Origin: Oreohelix idahoensis
Taxonomy: Eukaryota; Mollusca; Gastropoda; Stylommatophora; Oreohelicidae
Length of the DNA: 64,000 bases
Assembly: GCA_024509875.1 (NCBI GenBank)
Contig: JAMPIV010012152.1
Coordinates: 377,501-441,500 of the forward strand
Direction: 5' to 3'
A program made the translations under genes and the position numbers. How positions within the stretch are numbered: position 1 is the stretch's first letter; each line of letters begins with the position of its first letter. The notes below the pieces were generated by a model. The model ran no database searches. It was not told the origin of the DNA and saw only the letters and a program-made list of their open reading frames with translations. Below are positions 32,846 to 45,600 of this stretch, piece after piece.

Positions 32846-32991
32846 AACAGCATACATTAACAGTTCCATGATTATAAAATTAAGAATAGAAGTTATTAAG
32901 AATATAATTTTAAGAATAAATATATTGTAATGAAAACTAGATCATCAGAGCCTCCATACAGTATATTAGATAAAAAGTGCAACACAATCAG

Positions 32992-33459
32992 TTAGGGTGG
33001 CATATAATCAGCACTCATAAAGTATTTGAACAGTATACGATTGCATGAGTAAGGACTGTGCGTGTTTTTCAGGTCATTGGGAAGATCGTTCCAAAGATGA
33101 GCAGCTGAGTAAGCCAAACTGGTCTTAAATAGGTCTAGCCTGGGCTTGGGTACCCGTAATTTGTTTAAGCGCTGACTACGTCTTTCATTATATTTTAAAA
33201 ACGGCCAAAGATACTTTGGAGCATTCTGTGACAGGATTTTGTGAATAAATTTTCCTTTGTTAAATAGGAAGCGCTTCCTTAGGGGTAATATTTGAAGATA
33301 ATTATATAAATCTATACAATGTGATTGATGTTTATCAGCAACAAGACGCATTGCGCGTTTTTGAAGCGAGTGGAGCCTTTTTGTGTTGGAGACAGAACAA
33401 CCATCCCAGATTGTGGAACAATAGTCTAGATGCGTTTGTATATGAGATATGTAGAACAT
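32992..33459 (-). pseudogene. CR1/L2-like LINE ORF2 C-terminus
   Basis: 155 codons: HLDYCSTIWDGCSVSN, LHSLQKRAMRLV, AAHLWNDLPNDLK. These are characteristic of the C-terminal region of CR1/L2/Jockey-type ORF2. It follows the RT part at 33688-34236 after a frame break and damaged segment. Confidence 0.85.
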
Positions 33460-33687
33460 TTTCCTTGCATCCTCATCCAGGAAATGTTTAATTTCGGCTA
33501 ATTGGTAAACTTTTTGTGCTGTTTGCTTTGTGAGTGCATGAACATGTGAGTTCCAACTTAGGTGTTGGTCAACCGTGATACCTAGAGTTCTGTGTTCATT
33601 TACGTTTTCAATTAGTGATGTTCCAATGAAGAGCTAAAGTGTTGTTTTCTGCAAGTTTTGTAGTTTTTGTCTGGTTGATATTAACAT

Positions 33688-34180
33688 TCAGTTTGTTTTA
33701 CTAATATTTATTTGCATGCGATTCTCGTTGCTCCACATAATAAGATTATGTGTATCGTTTTGTAAAGATTGTTTTAGTGTGGTGCAACTTTTATCACTAG
33801 TATAGACAGTAAAGTCATCGGCAAACAGGTCATATGATGAGTGTTTGAAGTATAGAGGAAGATCATTAATGTATACGGTAAAGAGAAGAGGGCCGAGAAT
33901 AGAGCCCTCCCTGAGGAACACCTGTATTGACAACGGTTGGGTTCGACAAGGAATTATTGTAGAGACTATTTGTTGTCTGCACGACAGGAACGATTTGATT
34001 AACTTTACCAGCTTAATATTTACTTTCATTGTTTCTAATTTTCTGATTAAAATAAAGTGATCTATCATATCAAATGCTTTTTTGAAGTCTACAAATATTG
34101 CTCCACATATATTATCGTTATTGATGTTTAGGTGCCAATTGTCTATCATCTTTGTTAAGGCTGTGTAGCATGAATGCTTT
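33688..34180 (-). pseudogene. CR1/L2-like LINE reverse transcriptase fragment
   Basis: Minus strand: VDFKKAFDMIDH, a damaged REGSILGPLLFTVYINDLP (normally RQGS-type), and FADDFTVYTS with the catalytic Asp pair. The frame runs into the (GATA)n array upstream, which supplies an artificial N-terminus. Confidence 0.85.
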
Positions 34181-34398
<218 letters not shown>

Positions 34399-34486
34399 TT
34401 ATTTTGAGCATTATTTAAGCATACAACATTATCAAGTTAAAATAATAGTACACATTTGTGATATCCAGTCATAATCAAATTTAAGT

Positions 34487-35542
34487 ATGTTAAAAAAAAA
34501 AATAAACATTCCAGCACCTCTGATTCATGCTATACAGAGCTTCTACAAGTCTTGCAGAAATTATGTGAGGACAGCAAACCATAAGTCAGAAGAGTTCAGG
34601 ACCACCACTGGTGTAAGACAAGGTGATATCCTGTCACCTTATCTTTTCATACTCCTTATGGACGATTTTATCAAGGCATGTAAGGAGAGAACAAGAAAGT
34701 ATTCAGTGGGGTACTGGAAGATGAGACAGGTCTGTATTTCAGAGCTGGCATTTGCTGATGATGTTGCCCTGATTGCTAAATCAGAGGCACATCTCCAATC
34801 CAACCTGGAAGTCTGGAAGGAAGAGCTGGAGAAGAGAGGGATGGTCATAAGCAGCTCTACAAAATCCATGGTGATATCACGAAAAGAAAGAAGTCATCAG
34901 ATTAAGCTGGGAGAACAGGTTATGGAGCAGGTCGACCACTTTAAATATCTCGGAGCTATTATAGACCGAAAGGGAAGCATCAAAGAAGAGTTGGCCACTC
35001 GAAAAGCAGCAGCTGCGAGACTTTTTCAGGTCATATATCGAGGATTCCTCAGCAAGAGAGAGGTTGGTAAGAAAACGAAGATGGCTATATACCGCTCCAC
35101 CTATGTCCCAGTCTTGACATATGGATGCGAGTAACGGGCAATGACTACCACCAACAAAAGCCAGATCCAAACCTCAGAAATGAGGTATCTGAGGAAGGTG
35201 TTTGAAGTAACAAGAAAAGACATGGTCCGCAACCAGACGATACGTCAAGACCTAAAATCCCACCCCCTGCAGACCCAAGTAGAACAGTCCCAACTAAGAT
35301 GGTTTGGCCATGTCTGCAGAATGGGAGAAAATCGGCTACCACGACAAGCATGGGAAACAAAGAGCCAGGGATCCAGACCCCCAGGACTATCCAGAGTCCG
35401 CTGGGAGGACAACATTAGACAATCTTTGAAGGACCGAGGACTAGAATGGAACCAGGCCAGAAGGAAGACAGCCGATAGGAAAGTCTGGCGCTCTCTCTTC
35501 CAAACCTCTACACCTCACGGTAGAAGTGGAACGACTAAGTAA
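34487..35542 (+). pseudogene. LINE ORF2 3' part with (TAAG)n tail
   Basis: Plus strand: GVRQGDILSPYLF, the catalytic FADDVALIAKS, FKYLGAIIDRKG, a nonsense TAA at 35132-35134 after YGCE, then MRYLRKVFEVTRKD, LRWFGHVCRM and WEDNIRQSL, ending TPHGRSGTTK. The 3' end CACCTCACGGTAGAA...TAAGTAAG is the source sequence for the two tiny insertions at 21227 and 55860. 5'-truncated within RT. Clade not resolved. Confidence 0.85.
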
Positions 35543-35639
35543 GTAAGTAAAAAAAAAATAAATAAAATAAAATAAAATAAGTAAAAGTCAATAAATAAAT
35601 AAAAGAAAAAAAAATTCTAAATCATTGGCACAGCAAATT

Positions 35640-35995
35640 AAAAATCATTTGGAACATAATCAGATTATGGTGGCATATAAGAACTCGTGAAATATGACCT
35701 ATGCTCCTTAGGAAGGTAAAGGCTATTGACTGATAGATGAGAATCGTGCATATAGGCCCGTCTTGCATTTTGCCCTTCCTCTTACTCATCTTTTATTGCT
35801 AGTTATCCAGACATTCTCCAACATACTTAAGGTATTAGTTTAATGGCGATGCAACATTATAAGTAGTATAACATCATACATTTACAGTATCTGATTATAA
35901 TTAAGAAGTAAAGTTTATTAAAATTAAAAACTAGATCATCAGCCTTTAAATAATAGTTCGAAAGTTAATCAGCTAGCGCGGCATAAAATCTGTTA
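35640..35995 (-). mobile_element. LINE 3' UTR fragment abutting (GATA)n
   Basis: Related to 32100-32452 plus 32846-33010, for example ATATAAGAACTCGTGAAAT, GACATTCTCCA, ACTAGATCATCAG and, at its end, GCGGCATA.AATC. It is truncated within the last codons of the ORF and meets the next GATA array. Confidence 0.65.
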
Positions 35996-36204
<209 letters not shown>

Positions 36205-39200
36205 GCGTAATAACAACACCTCACCTGTCCTCACTCCTGCAGGAAACTGTTGGACGGAGAGATATCAACCCAGATGGTGGAGTTACACACTTAAAAGACT
36301 GCTGTTATAAAGGATCCAGTTACACGCCCATTGAGGCACATTGAGAATATGGTGTTATGCTTTTATAACCTTAGAGATCATTTTTAATTTTCGTCAAACA
36401 TTATCAGATATGTGTCTAGTCAGGAACACCTATGGCTGAGCAGCCAGCTGTCTGAACGTTCAATGTTAAGTAATCGCTTTATATGGATTAAGGAAAAAAA
36501 GTCAGATTATATATTACGTTTAGGATATTTTATTAGATTTGCTTAATCTGGGAGTTTTGCTGCGATGCGTATCTGACCATTACCTATTATGTTTATAGTA
36601 CTGTGTTTATATTTTTCTTTAATATGTCCTGTTGTCACAATTCATACCAGCGTTCGTCTTCCCATTACATGTCTAAAGAAAGCGGATTGGTTGTTCCTGA
36701 AAGAGTAATAAGCTGCTTGTTTTCCCTTCCGACTCTAATTGTCTATTATAGATTATTAACTTGGTTTTGAACAGTATAGATTATTAACTTGGTTTTGAAC
36801 AGGGTAATCTAGTTAAGTACATATAACACATCAGCTTTCTTTAGTGAGGAGCCGACTGGCGAAAAGGTTTCATAGTCTGTTCCCAACCTCATGCTCCCAG
36901 TAATGCTTATCAGTTTTATTTTTAACTTTTCTATCGTGCCATAATGATATAACTTATCCAAATACTTTCTACGTGTTGTCAATAATTAACTTTGTCTACG
37001 CCTTTGTTTTTTTTTTTTTTTTTTTTTTTGTAAATAAAAACACGCCCATAAATCGGGAACGTCTTCATAATAACTTTTTCAGAACATAATTATTAATTTA
37101 TCCTTTTGTTATTGTTATGATCATGAGGACCGCATTCCTTCAACAAGTTCATTTTAAGCCTACCTGCCTTGTCTCATCTAATCAACATTTTATATTATCC
37201 AATGATAGCGAACATAGGAAGTTATAATTATTCTTATATTCATACGAAATCCAGGAACTTTCTGACGAATTCCATATAATGTGCAAGGACACAATTCGAA
37301 GAGCAGTACATTTAGATCAGAAACATGCAATCAAAGCCCTGCAAAATTGTACATTGATGTCTGTCATAAGTAGTGATGGTTTGTTTGTTTATTGTTTATT
37401 TGTCGCTCACGCTCTTTTATCACTGCATTGAACTGTGCAAGTAACTGTAAGATTTTCAGTACAGTCATATTGTTATTAAAGTAAAATTGGTTGGTTTTGA
37501 ACACGGTAATCTACTTAAGTACATATACCACATTAGCTTTCTTTAGTGAGGAGCCGGTTGGCGTAAAGGTTTCATAGTCTTGTCTTCTAAAGCCACATTT
37601 TAAAAAGGTGTACTTTTATCATAGGAAAAAACCCACCCCAGTATTTGGCATTTTAATCTTTACCTGGCCATTCCCTACGAACATATAAGAAATGCAAAAG
37701 TGTATTTATTAGCACAAATGTTGTTCTTATTACATTTAAAAAAATGATCGAATTAGTGGTTTTGTTAACAGCGCCTCAAATGCATTGATCAATAGTTCAT
37801 ATTTTTAACTTATTGAACAGGTGGTTTCTCAGTTTCTTGTGACCTGTGTGGAGTCTGAAGATTATTACATGGTCTCTTCTGTTGACCTGGTGATAGGCTT
37901 CTTTATTCTGGAGGCCGGCACGTTTTATTTCTCACTTGATTCTGTATTTGCTCCTGTTACCTCTCTTGGCCTCTTACTATATTGTGCTTGTATCAGTTTG
38001 AGGTCAGTTTTATCTCACCTTTCTCAGTCTATCGGCGTCTTCATTCCCAGAGATACTACAGTGAGATGACGTATTACAACAGTTTTGAGTTGTAAACGAC
38101 CCCTGTGTTGCTCTTAGGGTATTTAACTTTCTTGTTTTTCTTATCTGACTCCTGTGTGCTATTGTTACTGACTGCGTTTGTGAAAAGAACAATGCTTGTC
38201 TTCCAGTTCCTTCTTTTCATATGAGTACTTCTCCAGCATTTTTCAGTGCGTCTGTGTCTGTGTAATAGAAAGTTCGTTGTGTCAGAAGTCCGGTTTCATA
38301 AACATGCATAAGCGAAGTTAACGGACTATTAAACATAAATTAAAGGGCGATACATTTTATGACTTATTGATTTGTAAGTTAAAGGTGATAATCCAAAATA
38401 GGCATCAACAGTAGTGTTTTTACGCCCCTTGAGAGAAAGTGATGACTCAAATTTTTCTGTTTACTTAGCGGTTAAGCTCGCACGGGAAAGTATTTTTGTG
38501 AGTGAACGGTAAAAAAAAAAAAAAAACTTGTACTAGAGGGTTCGGGTAAAAGTTATCGTTATAAATCGGGGTTCTAAGCTTAATCAGTCAGAATTTAAAT
38601 GTGCTAGCGTTAGGAAGCAAGTTTGCTTGTGTTAAAGTTTTGAAGTGGCAAGCGCAATTTTGGGGTATAATCGGACAGTAAGCCCAAGTCATATGGTAGC
38701 TTCTGTGATGACAGAAAAATAATAAACTATTGTCTAGCAGCTTAATCGTTTGTACGCCACAGTTATAGATGACAATTCTTATTATATTATGTCTGTGGAC
38801 AAGATTGACAAGGTTGCCAGTACAACAGAAAATGTGTATATTTTCAAGTCAACCAGGTATGTTGGTCTCGCCAAAATTGATAGACTTTGTAATAGAAGAG
38901 AAGAACAATAGACAGTAGCTAGCCAGGAGAACTATGAAATAGTAGACCAGTTGTCAGCCTAACGAATAGGAATAATAGACTTTGGCTAAAATATCCACCC
39001 CTAGCGGTTACGATAGTCTTACCAAGATACGCCAAGCAGAGCACAGTAGAAATAAGAGACAGAGTCAGAAGAATTGTATCAAAAGGCTAGAGAGACAATT
39101 GACTTCACAAAAATGAATGAAGAACTTAGAAGACAGGCAAACATCGTCAGCAGGAGTCAGCTAGTAAAATACTGAGGCAGTAAGAGAGAATGAGAGAGCA

Positions 39201-39999
39201 AGACATTGAGATAATACTTGATTGAAATTTTGCTGTACAAGGTTGACCAACCTCAAAGGAAGGTTGGACTCATTATTTCACACCTGCCACGTTACATGTA
39301 AATAAATTTCATCATATTTTGCACTGCTGTCGGAGTCAAGTTACTCATCTAGTATTGATATCATTCGTCAACTGTCTACGTGAACTGTTGTTGTATTGCG
39401 TCAAGTAAGAAATTACTTTTATACCATCAACCAAAACCTGCCTACTGTTGGGGTAGAGATTGCAACCCACGTACGATAAACAGTAGAGAAGGGAAGAATA
39501 GACATGTTCATCAGCTTGCACGGCCACATCTACAATTTTGCATTTAAATTCAGCTCTGAATTTAATTATGTTATATCCAAAACACGTAACCTTTCAAAGA
39601 TGTAATCTCACGATTACATATTTTGGGCCATTCATATGTTTTCACTACATAGCGCCGTTTCTACATCCCCAAAATATTTGTTAAACATTTACTTATTTTT
39701 ATTATATGTAAACGTTCATACAATCCAACAAACGACTAGATTTGTTTGGCAATTTTATATTCATCCTGGAATGTACTAAAATGCATATTTTCTCATTTAC
39801 AATGTCTTCAATAGCTTGAGCGTTAAGCGAAGAAGATGATTAATTTGCTCATCGTTTATTATATACTGCATTGCTTCCCAACCTGGGTTCCACGGGAACC
39901 CTGTGGATCCGCGAGACGTCGTAAGTGGTTCCACGAGGCCACTAGAATAGATAAATAAAAATCCAATACCATAATTCCCGCCGTAAGTACGTCGGTCGG
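36205..39999. other. Intergenic with a short repeat pair, no gene seen
   Basis: 3.8 kb without a supportable gene. A repeat of about 95 bp occurs at 36780-36875 and 37493-37583 (shared words GGTTTTGAACA, GTAATCTA.TTAAGTACATATA, GCTTTCTTTAGTGAGGAGCC, AAGGTTTCATAGTCT). The first copy is preceded by a 28-bp tandem duplication (36754-36800). A T-run lies near 37009-37029. Confidence 0.5.
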
Positions 40000-40450
40000 T
40001 CACATAATGCACACTTTTCTATTTTCGAGAGTGTACATTAACTTTCAACCACAGCTAAGGGGTGCAACTGTGGTTGAAAGTTAGGCAATAATTGTATTGT
40101 TTCCCTTAAATCAATATTAGACAAACATAAAGGGTTGTTTTCAGGCACTCGTAAGAAATAAAGAAGTAGAAAACTAGACAACAGAAAAACAACAGACGTG
40201 AGTGGCTTACCCAGGACTGGAACCCAGGACCTTCCGTGCGACAACCCCACCTAGCTATGCAAGCGAATCACACTATCCTCCCTGCCATCTAGGCATTCTT
40301 TATTTCTTACGAGTGCCTGAAAACATACCTTTATGTTCGTCTAATACTTATTTACTGTTTACAGGCCTCGGGTGTCCCTTCCTTATGTGTTATAAATGTT
40401 TATTGTTTCCCTTACATGTACTCTCCCGAAAATAGGAAAGTGCACAAATG
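40000..40450. mobile_element. Foldback-like element with SINE-like centre
   Basis: Inverted arms: 40109-40167 and 40293-40350 (about 50 bp, sharing GCACTCGTAAGAAATAAAGAA and its complement), and outer arms 40000-40044 and 40408-40449 (sharing TTTTCTATTTTCG/CGAAAATAGGAAA-type sequence). A perfect 15-bp hairpin lies inside the left side (40040-40054 with 40068-40082). The centre is described separately. No ORF. Confidence 0.5.
40200..40294 (-). repeat. tRNA-like SINE head (candidate)
   Basis: On the minus strand, TAGCTAGGTGGG (40246-40257) resembles an A box and GGTTCCAGTCC (40214-40224) is one base from the B-box consensus. The spacing is shorter than in a standard tRNA, so the A box may be misassigned. 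Suggests a tRNA-derived SINE. Confidence 0.4.
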
Positions 40451-40686
40451 ACAGTGTGCATGAACAGTTTGATTATAGAAAGAAGCCAACAACACAATTG
40501 ATAAACAGTACATGAACTGGAGACAGGAAGGTGCGGAGATGCAGATTAAATCAACAGACAATCAAGATACTCTTCTGTCCAGTTTCATTCGGGAACTGTA
40601 TTTAACTCACCATTTTCTTTAAAATAACCTTTAAATGTAAGTTTTTGATTGTTTCTTCAAGACAAAATTTTAATTGAAACTATTCA

Positions 40687-42611
40687 TCAACTCATCTCAA
40701 CCCATAACCCGTCATGGGTCGTAGGAGTGCCATGGTGGAAGGGATCAACAGACAGGGTCCTCCACTGCTCTCTATTCTCAGCAATGCGTACAAGTGTGGA
40801 GAAACCGTGTCCTGCCCATTCTTTGATGTTATCAGCCCAGGATTTTCTTTGCCTTCCTCTTCTCCGTTTACCTTCGACTGTTCCCTGGAGGATCGTTTTC
40901 GAAAGGGAGTCATGACGAGTTACATGCCCAAACCAGGCAAGCTTTCGACGTTTCACTATTGACAAAAGTGGTTCTTGATGGCCTGCATAGGTGTTTATCT
41001 TCTCTCTAACATAGACATTTGTTTTGTGCTCTTTATAGCAAATGCGCAAAATTCTTCTATAACATTTATGCTCGAAAGCCTGAATTCTTCGCTCCGTATC
41101 TGCAGTGAGTGTCCAGCCCTCACACCCATACAAGAGAATAGATAATAAAAGTGATTTGTATAATTTGATCTTCACAGGAAAACTGATGTTACTTTTCCAG
41201 ATCACATTCAACCTTGTCATGGCAGCTGAGGCCATCTCAAGTCTTGTCTTGATTTCTTTATTTGATTTTCCATCACTACATATAGTGGACCCGAGATATT
41301 TAAAGGTGTTAACTTCTTCTAACGTTTGCCCATTTAACGTAATGTTGGTCGGAACATGTTTCTTATGGCTATTCACCAATATCTTGCTTTTTTCTATATT
41401 AATTTCCATCCCATATGTTCTTGTTACTTTCTCCAGTCTAGAGGTAAGGTCTTGAAGTTCTGATTCTGTTCCAGCTATCAGATCAATATCATCAGCAAAA
41501 CGTAGATTACACAGAGGTCGGCCTCCAATCGATATGGTTGATTTATAATCGCAGAGAGCCTCCTGCATAATATGTTCTAGATAAATGTTAAAGAGCACTG
41601 GTGACAGGATACATCCCTGGCGAACTCCTACAGTTGTTTTGAAAAATTCTCCAATGTCATTGCTTGCAAAAACAGCACTGCTTGCGTCCTTGTATAGTGC
41701 TTCAATGATATCTATGATGTTGGTATCAAAATTGAATTTTCTCATTATTTGCCATAAACCTTCATGCCAGACTCGATCGAAGGCTTTTGTGAAATCGATG
41801 AAGTTATGGTATAAATCATGTTGATGCTGGAGATGTTTTTCGATCAGTAATCTAATATTGAAGATTTGTTCTGAGGTACTTCTTTTTGGTCTAAAGCCAG
41901 CCTGTTCCTCTGACAAGATTTCTTCTGATTTCTGTTTTATTCTGTTCAAAAGTATCCTTAACATCACCTTACTTGGATGACTAATAAGGCTAATGGTTCT
42001 GTAGTTCTTGCACATTTTTAGATTTCCTTTCTTTGGAAGCGGTATTACTAATGACTGCGTCCATTCTTTTGGCCATTTTTTTGTACTCCATATCTTCTGG
42101 CAAATTGTTGTCATGATTTTTACTATATCTGGTCCTCCATATTTCAAGAGCTCTGCTGGTATATTATCCACACCCGGTGACTTCCCTCCTTTCATCGAAC
42201 ATATAGCCTCTTCCACTTCTTCCCGTAGTATTGCTGCATTTCCGAGTTCTCTGTTTTCGCACTTAATGTTGTTTAATATGCCTAAGTCAGTGTCAAGTTT
42301 ACAGTTATATAATTCTTTACAATATTCTGTCCACCTTCTCATTACAGCTGTTTTTTCATTGAGCAGAGCCCCATTGCTATCTTCTATGACAGTTACACTG
42401 GGCTGTTGGGGTTTTGATAGTCTTCTTAATGTGTCAAAAACTGCCTTGCTGTTACCTTTTATTAGCCCCGTATTAATGGACTCACATTGATCAGCTACCC
42501 ATTTTTCTTTGGCCTGTTTCATTTTCTTTCTAATATTTTTATTCACCATACTGTATTGCAACGCTGCTTCAGGAACCTCTTTCTTAACCTTTTTCATTTC
42601 TCGCCGTGTAT
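40687..42611 (-). pseudogene. LINE ORF2, RT half (split by element B)
   Basis: 636 open codons on the minus strand: PLPKKGNLKMCKNYRTISL, EEQAGFRPKRSTSEQ, DFTKAFDRVWHEGLW, GVRQGCILSPVLFNIYL, catalytic FADDIDLIAG, FKYLGSTIC, LLYGCEGWTL, and the C-terminal FGHVTRHDS and GKRRRGRQRKSW. The 5' half is at 53807-54951. Removing element B and one CACAT joins the halves in frame at KLC/DTRREM. Apart from that insertion I see no internal stop, so the LINE was young when interrupted. APE-type, RTE-like architecture; clade not resolved. Confidence 0.9.
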
Positions 42612-42616
42612 CACAT

Positions 42617-45600
42617 TGTAGTGGTGTTGATGGTATTGTATGATGTTGATATTACTAAATGTAATTGTATGAGGCCAGCTGTGAAGGCTCCTGAGATAAA
42701 ATGTAGTTGAGAATTGTCAGAAGGCCTTTCTTGCTACCACTACGACCTCACACTTAATTTTTTTTTTATTGAATGTGGCTACGTAAAGTGTCTAGGGTTA
42801 TGATATGTAGTGTGGTGTAATAGGTTATAGATATACCCACAGATATTTAACAAGACTAATAATATTAATAAATGTTAAAATACACTGAACTAACTCACGT
42901 GTGTAAAATTTTTGATAAAATTATATTACATTTATTTTGTTCTGGATCAATTTTTTAGGTTGACCAGAACTTAAAAGGATTTAGAGATTATGAAAGAAAT
43001 GCATGGAATATTATATCATAAATGCAATAGTGTACATATATATGTACTCTACTAGTAGTTTTATTAAAATGTTCTAGTAGTCATCTACTTGGGAGGATAG
43101 TTAATGTTTGTGCTGTTGGGGTGGCCTCATCACACCTGTCTATATTGACTACACAGTGTCCAGAAAATGGTGGGAATTTTTATGAGGGTATTAGTAACTA
43201 AACGGGGTTGGTGAATGTCCAGCAGACCAGAGGCTCACTCATCTTTTAGTTGTAGCTCTGGTGCTGAAATCTGGTGGTCCCACCTCTCTGTGCTGGCGGG
43301 CAATAATGGTGGTCTCTGTCACAAGTACTGCACAGATACACTCGAGTAAAGTCACCAACTGAATAGTCACTGCTTGGTTGACAACAGAAACTCGCAGCTC
43401 TGCAATCAAAGTATGGGCCATGTGTCAAAATCTATTCTCTACCCACGTCTGGACACAACACTGACACAACAACCACATCATACAGACAGGTCAGATCTCT
43501 CTGACCAAACAGCACATTTACCATGGTGGTTTTACATCAGATAGATCCTCCCAGACTATAGATTCTGAAAAATATTTATTAGTTTTCTGCTCTAAAAGAG
43601 GACAGGCAACACGTTTCATTATTCTCAACACCCGATCTGTCTTGCATAATCCTTGCTGGAGTTTATGTACATTCTTGGTCCCTAGACCCTGACTAGGGCG
43701 GGGGGTCTAGAGCAAATCCCTACTTGTTTGTAAGGCTAGATTTCGATATGGCAGTATCAAATCACTCAAACATGAAACAATATTCAAAATATATAAGGAA
43801 ATAATTTCAATCTTACCAGATTATGAATAAATAACACAGAACTGCTAGCAAAACTCAGCTGAGCTGCTGGCTATAGTATGGCGTCCCTAAATTTCTTACA
43901 CTTTCTTTCATATGGAAATCACCACACTTTAAAATCTGTGTCTATCACTGAACAACTATTGAAGAATGGCCCCACTTTCGCGTCTGAGCGCTAATGATAT
44001 GATTGTCTGTGGCCAATCACTGCTGTGATGGGCCGGGAAGACACCCCTGAGGCCCCACCCCCACTTCAGTTCAAGGCATGTTTGTCGCCCATATATTTTC
44101 GGTCGGCCCACGTGACTGTCAGATCACGTGACGGCGCGAGCCTGGGTTGTGAAAAATCTGAAGTAGAAGATTGATGAAAATGCCATAATAATGCATTTAA
44201 ATTAAGTTGTGGTGTAGAATTGTGTTATATTAAATAGCTGTAGGTTTTATTTGTGTTTTCGCTATTCTTAAAGCGATAATCGCGTGTGATATTTAAGTAG
44301 CCAAGATTAATACGCCTAGCGCAGTAAAGTGAGTGATTAGCCTAGTGCCTATAAAAAGAGATAGCGAGCTACCAGCGGACCTTTCCTAGTATCAGCCGCC
44401 AGAGAGAACAGACGACAGAGCCAAACTGTAAATGCATTGAGCACGTGAGTTAATTTAAATTAGAATTAATTTTATATAATTCTAGAATTATATTCAGCAC
44501 GAGTCTGTTTTAATGTTTAGTGAAATAGATAGATGTGTTTCCAAAGGAAATGTCTTTTTAGGACATTATGATTTAGTCTTGAAGAATGATAGATGAGTGA
44601 AAATAATGTTTGATAGGTTTTATTAGGCACGCAAAGCCTAAATCCAGATGTGAGAATTTAGTATCAAGTATTTCATCCATCAGACCGGGCAAATTTAGTA
44701 GGAGAGTGTTTTATACATGAAACTGGACAGAAATGTTATCAGAAAGGCAGATATAGTATGAAGCTATTTCACGGGAATGTAGATAAGATTAACAATAGCA
44801 AGATTGTAGCCACGTGGCGAGGACTGTATAAAAAGCGGCGAATAACACGCCCCGCGTGGTAAACCTATAATGTTACGCCATGTGACACGTTGTGTATTTA
44901 GTTCCAGTTTGGTTTAAGTCGAGAATAATTATATTTTATTTTTCTAATGTAAGAGTAATTTAGTGTATTTCACGTTTATTGATAATTCTACTGTATATTT
45001 AATGGGTTACTGTGAGGTGAGAATATGTATTTAGATTTCTGGAGAGCGCGAGGCCACTCCTTTGTTGAGACATGTGTTTCTCTGGTTGCTCCCGGCGGAG
45101 CATGGAAACACCAATGTGGCTGGTGTCTATCACAAGCCGACAAGAAGCATTTTTATGCTATGGCAGTGATTTGTTTCGGTAACGATGTGTTTCGTGTGAT
45201 GAGATTCTCAGTCGCACCAGTCGTCACATACGACATGCTTCAGAATGCAGTAACGAATATTGAGATAGATCAGTTACGAGGTAGTAGCTTATTCTCATTA
45301 CTGAGAGTATTTGTTGTACATACAGTTGAATATTATTCTATGTCCATTTTATGATTATTTAATTATGGTTATGTGAGGAATGGTTGTGAGAGCGCGGGGG
45401 CTCACTTCAAGGTATATATTTCTCTTCTCCGCTCCCGAGGGAGCATGGGGCCAACAGTGTGGTTTGCCTCCATATTAAGTATTCATATGCTAGGGCAGTA
45501 GTGTTTCGGTAGCAATCTGTGTTACATGGTGAGATTGCCAGCCCCACGCACAACACCCTACTAGTCTCATTGGACGACATGCATGAGTGTGTGTGTGTGT

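Larger units (their letters stand above)
32100..34180 (-). mobile_element. CR1/L2-like LINE, 5'-truncated, abutting (GATA)n
   Basis: Minus strand: RT 34180-33688, C-terminal domain 33459-32992, 3' UTR below 32991. The 3' UTR is interrupted by a second LINE at 32453-32845. The UTR is related to 35640-35992. Its 5' truncation point meets the (GATA)n array at 34180. Confidence 0.75.

Noticed and set aside
37821..38069. Small ORFs in 36205-39999 as host exons
   Set aside because: Short, without recognisable domains, and no convincing splice-site framing.
39880..39950. GGTTCCACGGGAACCC palindrome as a DNA-transposon end
   Set aside because: Resembles sequences seen in some repeats, but neither a partner terminus nor a target duplication could be identified.
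45025..45354. 109-codon ORF in the solo LTR
   Set aside because: No recognisable domain, lies in an LTR between promoter-like and poly(A)-like signals, and unsupported by any homologous copy here.
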